64,000 nt of DNA, taken from Xestospongia muta (lineage: Eukaryota; Porifera; Demospongiae; Haplosclerida; Petrosiidae). Below, in pieces: positions 26,401 through 37,641 of the stretch. Location: the NCBI GenBank assembly GCA_963693285.1, contig OY848917.1, positions 5,838,118-5,902,117 on the forward strand. The letters are read 5' to 3'. The notes below the pieces were generated by a model. The model searched no databases. It was not told the DNA's origin and saw nothing but the letters and a program-made list of their open reading frames with translations. Made by a program: the position numbers and the translations under genes. Each line of letters opens with the position of its first letter. Positions within the stretch are counted from its first letter, which is position 1.

Positions 26401-26562
26401 TTACTTTATACTGTCTTGAGGAAAGTATTAAAGAATAGCCGAGTCACTTGGAAGACAATCATTGACGTCGTAAGGAACAAACCAGTTTGCAGTCAAGTAG
26501 TTGCTGATATGATTGAAGATTTCCTAAGCCAAGATGATGTGCATTCACGCTACATTTCATAA
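12717..26562 (+). CDS. ankyrin-ZU5-UPA-like protein with five tandem Death-like domains
   Basis: About 36 exons give one open frame of 1,635 codons including the stop. The first exon is only ATGGATAAT (12717-12725). Sixteen exons then each hold an ankyrin repeat, mostly of exactly 99 bases in phase 0 (starts near 13572, 14235, 14490, 14801, 16382, 16633, 16895, 17173, 17921, 19368, 19597, 19802, 20051, 20301, 20556, 20828). Exon 21053-21624 is a ZU5 domain ([19 protein letters not shown], then the [10 protein letters not shown] end) running into a UPA-like region to 22099. A Ser/Thr/Pro exon follows (22210-22470). Five Death-like domains lie at 22552-22860, 23937-24251, 24701-24997, 25386-25667 and 26246-26562, each with the pattern LLxxIxxxWxxIGxxL, then a conserved Trp, then PP and a final Phe-Leu. 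The order resembles ankyrins, UNC5 and PIDD. A cytosolic signalling-adaptor role is inference. Introns are small except in the ankyrin part. Confidence 0.85.
12827..13240. repeat. poly-G and poly-C runs in the first intron
   Basis: A run of 14 G at 12827-12840 and a run of 12 C at 13229-13240 lie in the same intron, each in a setting of gaggc/gcctcc words in opposite orientation (taggcagatgaggc and, reversed, cataggaggctga). They may be the ends of an old foldback element of about 450 bp, but the match outside the homopolymers is weak. Confidence 0.4.
13766..13993. mobile_element. foldback (MITE-like) element with about 90-bp arms
   Basis: The left half (tgaccggaattgcaaaaagg... to aaaaacagtt) is repeated in reverse complement in the right half, which ends ...cctttttgcaaatcaggtca. 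Matching runs along about 90 bases per arm with few differences, around a central spacer of about 45 bases. It lies within TA/TATG-rich sequence, so a target duplication cannot be defined. There is no coding capacity. It lies in the intron between the first and second ankyrin exons. Confidence 0.8.
15942..16258. mobile_element. second foldback element in an ankyrin-gene intron
   Basis: The left arm (about 15942-16010) contains gaatgaatacacaaatccat; the right arm (about 16201-16258) holds its reverse complement, atggatttgtgtattcatcc. Matching extends over about 55-60 bases at roughly 75-80 percent by eye. The sequence differs from the element at 13766, so this is another family. Confidence 0.65.
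17307..17463. repeat. (CATA)n microsatellite
   Basis: About 34 nearly perfect tetranucleotide units (cata, with one cgta interruption near 17329) are followed by a TA run to about 17460. It sits in the intron after the ninth ankyrin exon. The long Tyr-Val-Cys-Met and His-Thr-Tyr-Ile open frames over it are artefacts. Confidence 0.95.
17590..17820. repeat. two adjacent small hairpin repeats
   Basis: At 17594-17677 a unit starts gtggcaggtttata and ends tataaacctgccaac. At 17733-17820 a related unit starts gtggcaggttagtatg and ends atatatctgccaac. Each is about 85-90 bp with arms of 12-14 bp. A third partial start (agcaggttaata) lies at 17524. They look like tandem copies of a very small nonautonomous element. 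Confidence 0.55.
22908..23774 (+). repeat. array of duplicated proline-rich microexons
   Basis: Between the first and second Death-like domains the ankyrin gene has six exons of 48-96 bases (22908-22970, 23019-23078, 23129-23185, 23257-23340, 23404-23499, 23727-23774), all phase 1 at both ends. Four end in variants of one peptide: [32 protein letters not shown] and [10 protein letters not shown]; the first ([12 protein letters not shown]) is a more distant form. The middle three start their introns with ggtata. PxxPxK is an SH3-binding type of motif; binding is not shown. Confidence 0.75.
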
Positions 26563-27489
26563 GTGGCTTCTCTATACATGTACATTGAAGATTATTTGTA
26601 TTGTCTTTTTGATATTCCCCCTTATATTACTCAGATTATCTAGAAAACAGTGTGTTCATAATTCTTTTTAGTTTGTTTGATATATGTATTAGAAAATACA
26701 TGTGATGTCTAAGAAAAAAATAATAAATATACCTGTAACAACAGTCCTGATAGAGTGATAAAGAGAAGAAATAGAAAATTTTAATAAAAGAGGAGTTAAA
26801 GCAGGTAAGGTAAGGTAAATGAGTATTCACCTACTTTTTTTCTTAAGTCTAGGATGCTTTTATTCTATAGATTGATTGTCTTTGGAGACACTTCTTGTCA
26901 ATCAAAGCTTTTTTCGTACTAAAAACTATTGTACACAAGCTAAATGAGAGACAATCTTACTGCAATGTATGAATACATTCATGTAATAGTACCAACTACC
27001 TTCAGTTAGATTCAAAAGACTTAATTCCTCAAATCTGGTACTCTATAAATTAAATTGCACCTTGTGCAGTTAGGGAAATTAGTGAGTGGGAGTGGTGTAA
27101 ATCTTTAATCATATGTTTTTGGACTCATGCAGCTGCCAAGCAGATTACACCTAGACTTGCTCTTCCTCTGAGGAATGCACAGAATTGATGGATATTGCAA
27201 GATTCGCTGAATTATTACTGAAAGTATTATACTCAATGACTAACTTAGTTGGAAATTTATCATTCTAGAGATAGTTATGATGGTTCAGTGTGGGTCACAG
27301 CATACTATGTAAATTATCAACACACAGCCATCATAAGTTCAGGTATGGTTACATATTGTATCTGTGTCAGTATAGGAGCTTAGTGAGTTCAGTGCTATAG
27401 TCCCATATAAAATAACCAAACATTTCCATGTATTGTAGTAATACATTTGTAAACAACTTTAATATCAGATAAACTATTAAAACATTGAC
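26563..27489. other. intergenic, end of the ankyrin gene to the relic on the minus strand
   Basis: No coding signal. It contains the 3' untranslated part of the ankyrin gene, with an aataaa-like signal (aataataaatat) near 26720. Otherwise I see nothing in it. Confidence 0.5.
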
Positions 27490-28060
27490 AGTCATTGTCA
27501 TCATTTGTAGCCTGTCTTAGACAAATATGTGGAGTCCCTTAATTTAAAACACTTAATACAAGACCCTATGGTTTGTATGTTTCTTTTCAGATTGTTCCAA
27601 AAGCAGATGCTTGTCCATTCCATATTGTGTAAGATCTTCTAGATGATCTTCATTTTAAGTAAGAGCTTTTCACAGTAAGTAACAACAACTGTTACTGTAT
27701 TGTTTCCCAATTTTTTACATCAATGCTATCATAACAAAAAAGAGGAGTTAACAATATTACCTTCTTGTTTCATTCCATTTTCATTTCATTGTTATATTGA
27801 TGCACACCTGATTAAATAGATGAACTCTAATAATATTTTATAATGACATTCATATTAAGTACACAATCTATGTCTTTTGTTTCTTTAAACACAAAGTTTC
27901 TAATTTACTAGATCAAGAACATTAATATAGCATCAGTAGATTTATCAATACTTCAATCAATTACCTATCTTTTTTCCATAAGACTAATTCTTTCATTTTA
28001 ATTTTTAAAAATTACTAATGTTTTGGTACAATCGTATATCACAATATTACACAACAGAGC
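27490..28060 (-). pseudogene. decayed copy of the MIEAP-like C-half gene
   Basis: The bases match the minus-strand genes at 28790 and 35564 over several exons. The stretch at 27526-27680 corresponds to the hinge exon at 29157-29360 (compare ggtttgtatgtttcttttcag... and tgcttgtccattcc). The stretch at 27750-27830 matches the next upstream exon, and 27880-27990 the short coiled-coil exons. The last exon with the conserved PPL...YRP...VKG block is absent. Frames are broken and no start is seen. This shows that the unit was duplicated at least once before the two better-kept copies. Confidence 0.7.
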
Positions 28061-28789
28061 TATTGAAAGAGACAGACCACACTTGACTTCTTATTTTTTT
28101 CTATAACTAGGCTGACATCATTAAGAGTAACTAAAAATGTTATAGTTTAAAGTTTTGGTAGTCTTTTCTACAAATGAACCTGAACTAGGCTGAATCAATC
28201 ATGCACTTTCAAGGTTTTATTTAAAAAATTTTCATAAGTGGTTGTCTGGTGCATTGACGTTAAAAGTTCTAGTTAATGAATTGAGGACAGTTATTTTGTT
28301 TCTTTATTAAATTTTAATGATTCATACAATTAATTAGCATACTGCAGGATGTGCAATAGTTAGAGTACATGTGGACATTGATGTGGTAGCAAATACCCGT
28401 GTATCTTAAACGTGTGGATGGATTCAGAGCTGATGTGATGATTAATTAAATAGTTATTGGTGTAGTGACCTCTAAATTCTATTCACCCTCAATAATGAAT
28501 TGAATACCAGAAAGAAAGGAGTACTCTTCAAAAGCTAAATTTACAAACATTGAACTATATTGTGTTTATCTCTGTCTATTCATTAAATTATCTATTTATG
28601 GTTTATCTTTAACCAAGCTAACCTTTAAAATGTCTTTATATTTTTTATTAGCAATAGTATTTTCATTTTTATACAAAATTAATTCCATAATCAAAAATAC
28701 TTTTCCATGATTTTTATTCTAAATTTAAGTATCATTTTAAAATGAAGCTCACACATACAAGCTATTGTATTATTTTAATGTTTCACACA
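28061..28789. other. spacer between relic and minus-strand gene
   Basis: AT-rich sequence without a coding signal, presumably 3' flank of the gene ending at 28790. Confidence 0.5.
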
Positions 28790-30545
28790 CTAATCTTCTA
28801 CTTCAATCTCAGTGTTCCCAACCAATGCTTTAACAGCAACTTGTCCCCTATTACCATAGACGAGAATAGGACGATAATAATGAAGGCTTTGGTGATTATA
28901 AGACTCTCTCCATGTACGTCGAAATGTATCATGAAATTTGTCATGATATTCAGTTGTCACACAAACGATTAAAGGTGGCAGCAGTGTGAGCATTGCAAAG
29001 GTGAGATGGACTGCTTCGGAGATTTGATTCTTGAGAGCATCATTGTTAGTGTTGAATGTACTGTACTTTTCAGCAATGTACAATAGTACATCTTTTGTTA
29101 ACTGTAGAATATAAAGAATTATATAAACATTACAGGTTAATGGTCATTTTTATTGCCTTGTGCTCTGTTTTAGATAAATGTGTGGTGGCCCTTCCTGATC
29201 TTTTTAATTTTAAAGCACTCAATACAAGACCATATGGTTTGTATGTTTCTTTTTGAGTTTGCTCCAGGAACAAATGCTTGTCCATTTCATGTTGTGTAAG
29301 GTCTTCTAGATGACCTTTCATTTTAAGTAACAACTTTTCACTGAAGTGCTTGAAGGCTTTCTACATCAACAATGTGATAGTAAAAAGATGCACTTAGTAA
29401 TATTACCTTCTCTATTTCATTACGTTTTTTTTTCTTCATTGCTTCATTGGACATTTGGTTAAATGCATCAACTCTAATCCATGTTGCTATAACAATATTT
29501 ACATTAAGTACACTGTACTATACCTTTGTTGCAGTTCCTCTTTGTGTTTCTTTAAAGTTTCTAATTCACTAGATCAAGAACATTAATAAACTATTGATAA
29601 ATTTCCATATTTCCTCAAGCTTTTACCTTTCTTCCACTTCAAGAAACTGCCTCTTTCTATTTCAAAAATATTTTAAAAGACTATAAACATATTAGTACTA
29701 TCTATGATTATAAACGCTATCATACTGTAAATGTTAATATGGTATCCAAAATATAGTATCCAAACCTCATATGAAGTACATACAGCATTATTGCATAACT
29801 TGTTGCTTTGTAATAGTATATCTTACCAACAAATTTTATATGAGTAATTCCCATGTAGGTTGGTTGTTACAATAACTGATTAATATTTACAATGATATCA
29901 ATATTACATAAATTGTAATAACAGTAGTATTATAACAATCATGAAGTGTATTTATGCCAAATGTGAATGTGTATGTCACTTTTACTGATGTACCTTTGTG
30001 GTTTTGTCATTACAGGAGGCCTTGACCCTTGAGACTTTGTACTGTGTGTATACCATATCTAATTTGTAATGAAACCAAATTTATCAATGTACCTAGATTG
30101 TTGTGTTACAAGACTATTACGGTCTAATGATGGTAAAGGTTGTTGTTTTATTACGGCCTGAGGTTTTGCACTATGTGGTTCTGGTCTTTTGCACAATATT
30201 TTATATACAAGATAACTTATTAGCAAACTCTTACATTACTTACATTTCTGGTTTAGTACTAATGGGATAATTCTTGCTTGTAGACCTAGTCAGTCAATGC
30301 AATAAACATGAAATCATGAACAAAACCTTACCTATGGAATGATGAACTTAAAGAAGTTCTTTCATTGTTATCATTATCAAAAGTATCTCTATATATAGCA
30401 TAATATAATTGAATTAACTTTTTAGTATAACATACTGACAACAGCAGCTTGAAATAAATCTGCTAGTGTTGTAAATAAATAAAATTACTATTTGACTTTT
30501 TATACCTTTCGAAACAGGTAGCAAAACTAAAAGATGGCAGCTCAA
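28790..30545 (-). CDS. coiled-coil protein with MIEAP-like C-terminal half (copy A, downstream gene)
   Basis: Exons read leftwards from about 30506-30545. The N-terminal part is Ser/Cys/Pro-rich (RPPVMTKPQ, KQQPLPSLDR). Short charged exons follow (KRQFLEVEER, ELETLKKHKEELQQR), then a helical exon at 29157-29360 with YKPYGLVLSALKLKRSG, and the last exon at 28790-29101. That exon has MLTLLPPLIV, DTFRRTW, YYRPILVYG and VAVKALVGN, a pattern shared by five genes of this window and resembling the C-terminal domain of the mitochondria-eating protein (PPL...R...YxxPx...VKG). The homology is from memory and moderately sure. The intron between the last two exons must start with GC (cacaag|gcaata), because the only nearby GT gives a stop. 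The 5' end is unresolved: no ATG in phase was found upstream. Confidence 0.65.
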
Positions 30546-30880
30546 CTAAAAAACATAATTAGTAAAACATAACAATATACCTTGTAACACATCTGCAACT
30601 ATCTAAAGAGCAATCCCTCAAAAGTCTAATTGAAAGGTGAAATTTTGAAGATAAGGTTAAATTTTACTTACGACGTTCTTATACAATCCATGACAATTGA
30701 TTTATGAAATATCTCTATTCAGGTCAGTGACACGTATTTTATTTTATAGAGGTGTGGTTTATTACAACGTTACAATGCTAGTCTCGCGAGCCAGACCAAA
30801 TACAAAGAGTTTGGTTTGACTCACAGACCGATGATATTTCTGCGTACAAAATTGTAGATACTCATATATATATATATATA

Positions 30881-30920
<40 letters not shown>

Positions 30921-31510
30921 TATATATACATATACATATCAAAAACCTTGTATGTATAAATATAATATTGACTTTAAATAATGTTAAATACTTGTAATTA
31001 TAAGAAATGTTTGTCTTCATACTTTAAAGATATTGAATAAGTCTATGCTGATATCACTCACTTCTATGATTCCTGCCTGACATGACTCACCTGTGTGATA
31101 TATGCATAGCATTGTCAAGATTGTGAAAAATATACACACATTGATCCTTGTCACAACAATTCCTGGAAAGTAGATGTTTCTGCTTTTAAGGTCACATGTA
31201 ATTATAAATACAATTCTTGGAAGTGTTAGTTTATAGTACTACAAGTATCATGAGTGTTGTCATCACTACTATATAATAACTATCCAATTGTAATATAAAT
31301 TCTCTATTTTTAATGACAATAAGCAACATTAAATTCTTATTCAAAAAAGTTCAATGTAGTTTTATTAATGACTCAGTAGAAGTTTAATTATTAAAGTACA
31401 TGCAAATCACTTTTAAATTTAATACAATTATTATTTCATGTCACTCTAAACAATGTCATTATGCAACCATTACATTCATAAACATTAAGTTCATTCACAG
31501 AACATATGCG
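30546..31510. other. spacer with an inserted AT microsatellite block
   Basis: Compared with the equivalent spacer of the second unit (37642-38164), this one has an extra block of about 180 bases at about 30775-30955. The block begins ctagtctcgcgagccagacc and ends in (TA)n runs with a central cctatata...tataggta inversion at 30867-30932. A first exon of the gene at 28790 may hide here; the counterpart of the ATGTCAG start seen near 37939 is followed by a stop in this copy. Confidence 0.5.
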
Positions 31511-33029
31511 TTAAGTAGAGATCTGTCCTCTTCTACGTCCAGTCTCAATGAATGATTTATAATCACTGGCATGAAGGGTTGTGATAACTTCTCTAGCAAA
31601 TTTGGAAGCATCTTCAGCATTCTGGTAGCCATGTTCTTGTTTCAATTCTTCCGTAACCTAAAAATTGATACAAAATTTCAAATGTAATTATGATATTTAT
31701 TATACATGAAATTATTAATAACCTCTTTCTCAATATCATCTAATGATGACTCAATGGATGGCACCTTTAAGAGCATCTTGAAGGCACGATAAAAGTCAGC
31801 TGTGCTTTCATCCGTTGCAGAGTCATTCCACAATACATTCCTCATACCCTCAATCATCTTCTCAATAATATCTTCCTTATTATACTCAAAACTTTTCTAA
31901 ATATATATACATTAATATATGTGTGTTATTACTTGTTCATACAATATACTGACCATCATTATATCAGCAACCATCTGCCATACTTCATACTTTTTGTCTT
32001 CCATTCCAAGATTCCTTGGTAAGTTACGAAATGCTTCCTTAAAGTGATTTCCATATTGTAATATAACATCCTGATGAGTGGTATCACCAGGTACTACATC
32101 TCCAAACATCTTTCTAGCATCACTAGATGCATTAGCAAATCTAATGTATATAAAGAATGAACAGTAATATGTGTTTACAAACAAATATCCCACTTTTCTT
32201 CTAATGGTAGTTGGTTTTCTAGTTCTTCTATCTCCCTATAAACAAAATTAATGTATACATGGTACATAGCATTTTCAATTTAAATCAATTAGCTACATAT
32301 AATATTATAGAATCTATTATATTATTTTATTATATTTTCAGCTTAGGATTTATTATGGATTCTTTCATTCTGCCATGAACAACACAGTTAAGAAGAGATG
32401 ATTATAAAAATTGATATGTGGTTTCGTTTATTGAAGACGAATGACATAGAAATTCTTGCCTTAATTATTTAATTATTACTGTGTGATCAATCACAAGTCT
32501 TGTTAAAATAGTAAGTATTTGACAATACATATGATATATGCTCTCATATTTACAAGTTACTTCGTAAGCCAGACCTCTTCGCCTTTTATCTTAGATCATT
32601 GAAATGTTTCACATGGTGAAAACGAAAGCCAGGATTTTATTAATAATAGTCATAGACTTTTGTTTACTTCATGGGGTTGGTTAAAGTTTATATTCGTAAT
32701 CATCAGTTTGTATTATCATTGGGGGTGGTTAATGAAAGTTGAAAATCAATATATGTATATAGTACAGTTGAATAGCATGTTTATTTGACAAAAATATAAA
32801 AATCATACCTTCTAAGGTCAGCAATTTCCTTGTCCAACTGAGCACTTTGACTGTGCGAAAGCAACTTAGTATTTCGAATTACAACTGTATTACTTACTTT
32901 CCTAATTGTCTCTCTTCATCTGACAATGACCTATTAGTAATTCATAACTATTTAATATAATTTATTAGAAATAGGTCACCTTTGTCTCCTCCCGTACTCA
33001 TTTCGTTCTCCTGTGTCTGGAGTCGCCAT
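31511..33029 (-). CDS. coiled-coil protein with MIEAP-like N-half domain (copy A, upstream gene)
   Basis: ATG at 33027-33029 begins MATPDTGERNEYGRRQR (exon 32980-33029). Short heptad-type exons follow: SLSDEERQLG (32898-32930), QSAQLDKEIADLRR (32809-32850), then EIEELENQLPLEEK. Next comes DARKMFGDVVPGD (exon near 31952-32144), an exon near 31740-31898 with DIIEKMIEGMRNVLWND, and a last exon ending in FIETGRRRGQIST and a stop at 31511-31513. All exon phases agree. The product is about 225 residues. The ARKMFGD block also occurs in the gene at 55433 (ARKMYGD), where it is followed by the PPM...VKG half that is missing here. It looks like one half of a split gene whose other half lies just downstream. 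Function unknown; cytosolic, no signal peptide. Confidence 0.75.
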
Positions 33030-34079
33030 TGTAAGTGGGAACAAACAGGCTGTTTAAACCGGAAGTAGTGGGCGTATGCTATAATTATTATATAACTTTT
33101 TTAAATTAACATGCTTTATAACTAACTTTAGTCTATCTCGATAATACCATTTTAATATAGCAATATTATACTGAATATTATTGTCTGTGAGTTATTAGCA
33201 CACTGTGTGGATGGTTAATCCACATTAATCGTTAATCATAAAGGTAATTCAGAGTCTCAGTACCAGATCAGGAGCTCATTTAGTTCATGCAATACACAAT
33301 CTTGGCTTAATTAGCATTTTTATGGATTTAGTGTAGTTGTGCATTAGTAAATGACTTTAAAATCTGATTAGTTACTATGATACTGTAGAGGATGAAATAG
33401 CAATTGGATATTCTCCAAACAAATTGCCTAGTTGCCCAACAAAAAGTGTGGATGGTCAGTCAAATTCTCTAAATAAGGTCATATCAACATCAGTCAAAAC
33501 ATTGCAATGATATTTGGAGGAGTAGACAAGATCCACTTGTTTAATTTAATTAAATTACTTGAGCTTTGTTGGAGTTTATACAACTTTCTTACAATTAATA
33601 TAAATAACAGAGACAAGTTATACAATAAACATGGACGACAAGGAGATCTCAACTAAAGTAAACATAACAGTGACCATATTCTCCCTCACTTTGATTTAAC
33701 AAACAACCAATTGAAATACATAGAAGTAAATGCATTACATCTCCTTCATCCTTAATAAGAGAGTTTGTCTTCAGTTCTTCTATAGCAATTAAGGAAATGA
33801 CTAGTTGTAGAAGCATTTGGTTTATATTATCTTTTAACAGCTAATGACCACATGGACATAAAAATGTCTTCTGCCTAGTTCCACTTCACCCAACTGACCA
33901 ATATCTTACTGGATGTACAATGAAATGAGTTGTATACATTGATTCTGTCCTTCTCTGCTCTGCACCTAAGCAGCAGATGACCTATAATGCATTACACAAT
34001 CATTAAGAATTGATTCAATTGAAAATATAATACACTTGTTTTATGACTACATCATTCTAGAAACATCTGTCTCAGATAA
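33030..34079. other. intergenic between the two-gene unit and a retrotransposon relic
   Basis: No gene was found. The first 100 bases form the upstream region of the gene starting at 33029. The rest is AT-rich and unrecognised. Confidence 0.5.
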
Positions 34080-35270
34080 ATGCCAGTTGGATCTTTATTT
34101 CCTCTTACACCTATGTAATATTTTAGGTGTCCATTTCGTCAAAGAGAGATAGAAGGTCCATCTACAACCTTGAAAATTCCTGGTATTGTGATTGACACTC
34201 TGAATATGAAGATGTTGTTGTCTGAGGGAAAAAATGCATTGGATCAGCTTATTGTTGGCAGCTTGAATTTGATCATCCTTTATCTGAAGGAGTCATTAAA
34301 CTTGTACAAGCAAAGTAATGAGCTGCTCCTGTTGTCTCTGTGGTAAACACTGATAGCTTGTTCTGGATCTGCGGAGATTTTTAAACCCAATACAATTTTG
34401 TAGATTTAGATGTCCACTACATAGAATTAATGAACTCTCTTCAGCTCTGTCTTGAGGAAAGTCATATACTAAATTAAATATATCTCATGAGGCAGAAGAC
34501 TAAAAGCCACACACCATTTTCAAAAAGACTCTGTCAGTACAATCGCCTCTCTTTCAGTATCTCCACTGCCCCTGCCATGTTTAATACAACAATGGGCAAA
34601 CTATTCCAGGGTTTCAAAGGTATGGCCATCTATATTGATGACACGAAAACAAAATTACATCCTCTAAATTTCAACATGTGGTAAAAATGTCAAGTATATA
34701 TTGATACTCAGCTATTACAACCAAGAAGAGAATAAGAGCAATACAGATGGTCTAAGCCAACTCCCACTTCCAAATGCCACCAATATTGTTATGGTGCCTG
34801 GTTACATTCACCAGATATTATTTGTCTATCAAATACTCCTATTGAAGATGCATGCATCACGAAATAGACCTCAGAAGATCCTCTCCATGTAGATAAATTC
34901 TTCATAGTTAGCCTATCTCTAGTGTTGATGAAAATCTCCTCCAGCTTGAGAAGAGAGATGAAGTAAGCTTAGGAGATGGTAATGTTCTCTCACAGTCAGA
35001 AGTAGTCATTTCTTCTCCAGGTTATCTATTATTGGTTGCAGAATTTCACAAAACCCGTCAAGAAATCACCATTATGAAATACTTCACTTTATGTTACATT
35101 TGGCTGCCAAGATAAGAGCTAGATTTTAAGAGGCCATAAATAAGACATAAGTATAATCTCCAGCTGCTCCAGTTCATCTCTGATAGAAATATGATCAACC
35201 AAGAACGAGAACTTCATGTTATAATTACACCAGATTAATTATAGAAAGGTGTTCCTGTTGCTGATAGAGG
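34080..35270 (+). mobile_element. Ty3/gypsy retrotransposon pol relic
   Basis: Degraded reverse-transcriptase text: AAPVVSVVNTDS with ICGDF near 34322-34385, then YNRLSFSISTAPAMFNTTM and MAIYIDDTKTK at 34538-34656, where the usual YxDD core reads YIDD. SNTDGLSQLPLP at 34739-34774 resembles the linker after RNase H. A possible integrase fragment follows to about 35270. Stops and shifts are frequent and no long terminal repeats are visible. It separates the two copies of the minus-strand unit and may have inserted between them. Confidence 0.75.
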
Positions 35271-35563
35271 TTCGTAGTATATATAACATTTAACTTCTGA
35301 AATGGCAATTAACAATACTGAGGCAATCATTTGCTACATTTAGAATCCCCAAAGCAGTGGTCTTACACAAATGACTATGCATTTACATTTACAAGTGATC
35401 ATTATTAGCTTTAATAATGTTTTTAAAATTTATGTTACCAGTATTATTTCACAATAAAACTCCATAATTAAAAATATTTTTTCATAAATGATTTCATAAA
35501 CATAGCTATTATTTCAAAATTTTAAGCTTATAAACTATTATATTAATTGTTAATGTTTTTAAA

Positions 35564-37641
35564 TTAATCTTCTATCTTATTATCAGTGTTTCCAACCAAT
35601 GCTTTAACAGCAACTTCACCATTGTTACCACAGACTAGAATGGGACGATAATAATAAAGGCTTTGGTTAATATAAGACTCTCTCCATGTAGGTCGAAATG
35701 TATCATGAAATTCTTCACAATATTCAGTTGTCACACAAACTACTAAAGGTGGCAGCAGTGTGAGCATTGCAAAGGTGAGATGGAGTACTTCGGAAATTTG
35801 ATTCTGGAGAGCATCATTGTCGGTGTCGAATGTACTGTACTTTTCAGCAATGTACAATAGTACATCTTTTGTTAACTGTATAATATAAAGAATTATATAA
35901 ACATTACAGGTTAATGGTCATTTTTATTGCCTTGTGCTCTGTTTTAGATAAATGTGTGGTGGCCCTTCCTGATCTTTTTAATTTTAAAGCACTCAATAAA
36001 AGACCATATGGTTTGTACGTATCCTTTTGAGATTGCTCCAGGAACAAATGCTTGTCCATCCCATATTGTGTAATGTCTTCTAGATGAACTTTCATTTTAA
36101 GTAACAACTTCTCATGGTATTGTTTGAAGGCTTTCTACATGAACATTGAGTGATAGTAAAAAGACGCAGTCAACATAATCACCTTCTCTGCTTCATTCCA
36201 TTTTCTTTGCATTGTTATTTTGATGCACATTTGGTTAAGTGTATCAACTCTAATCAGAGTTAGTTATAACAATATATATATACATTAAAAAAACTTTACT
36301 ATACCTTTGACACATTTCCTCTTTGTGTTTTTTTAAAGATTCTAATTCACTAGATCAAGGACATTAATAAAAGTACTGATAAACTTTATAAATTCATTTA
36401 GCTATTACCTTAATTTTTCTTCATAAAACTGCTGTTTTCTGTATAAAAAATTATTTAAAAATTATAAATGTATTTGTACTATCATATATCAGCACTGGTA
36501 CACTGTAAATGCTAACATGTTACTTTTAAACTAATCAACTAATTCATAACTTACACGGATAATTTACAATATAAAGCAAACTTCATATGAAGTACTTAAG
36601 TATAATTTGTTATTTAGCAATAATGTGCTTACCAAATTATACATAAGTAATTTATATGAGTTCTAAATTCCATAGTAATCTACCCATGAAAACTGGTTAT
36701 TACAATAACTAATTAATGTTTACAATGATATCAGTGATAAATAGTTTTTAATAACAATAGTATTATAACAATCATGTAATGTGTATATGCTGACTTTGTA
36801 TATAATTATCACTGCTAAATTAATTGGTTGTTTTAACTAATTCATGTACATTTTGATTGCATGAATCTCTACAAAATATTTTAAGCCTATGTAATAATTT
36901 CATAATGAATGCTGGGCTTGTCCAGCATGTCAATATAGTTCTGACAATTAACTACATAAATAGCAAATTCCATAGTACATTTATTACATTAATAATCAAA
37001 ACTGTAGTTGTTGTACTTACAACCTGTATAATGTATAATTATATTGCTAAAATCAACCAATCAATTTTACAATGATAATATACTTGTAAGTCACTATTAC
37101 TAAATTACTTCTGTGGTTTTATCACTACAGGAGGCCTCAACACCTGACTATTTGTGCTGTATCTATATGATGTATATTTAATTAGTAATAAAACCAAATT
37201 TTATCAACGTACCTAGGTTGTTGTGTTATGAGATTATCTCTGTCAAATGATGGTAAAGGTTGTTGTGTTATGACTGGCTGAGACTTTGCAGTACATGGTA
37301 CTGGTCTTCTAAATAATATATTATATATAAATGATAGGATATTCTTACTTTACTTACATTTCGGGTTTAGTCTCAATGTGATGATAGTCACTTGTAGATC
37401 TATTTAGTTGATGCTATGCACACAAAATTATGAACAAAACCTTACTCATTAGTTGATGAGCTTAAGAGTCCTCTTTTATCAGAATCATCAGATGTATTTC
37501 TACACCATGATAGATTGAATAAACTATTTTATTTTAACATACCCACAACAGCCACTTGAAATAAATCTAATTGTATTTTAAAAAGAAAGGAACTTATTTT
37601 GGATATTTTATACCTTTTCCAACAAGATGGTGGTGACTCCA
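35564..37641 (-). CDS. coiled-coil protein with MIEAP-like C-terminal half (copy B, downstream gene)
   Basis: Close paralogue of the gene at 28790, exon for exon. The last exon (35564-35875) has MLTLLPPLVV, DTFRPTW, YYRPILVCG and VAVKALVGN. The hinge exon (35931-36134) has YKPYGLLLSALKLKRSG and ends at cacaag|gcaata, again a GC donor. Upstream exons up to 37614-37641 keep the phase; that exon is 12 bases shorter than in copy A. A further open stretch at 37757-37939 (starting MSVKTRSEQ) could be the first exon, but a TAG lies before the best donor, so the 5' end stays open. Whether the gene still makes a protein is uncertain. Confidence 0.6.
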
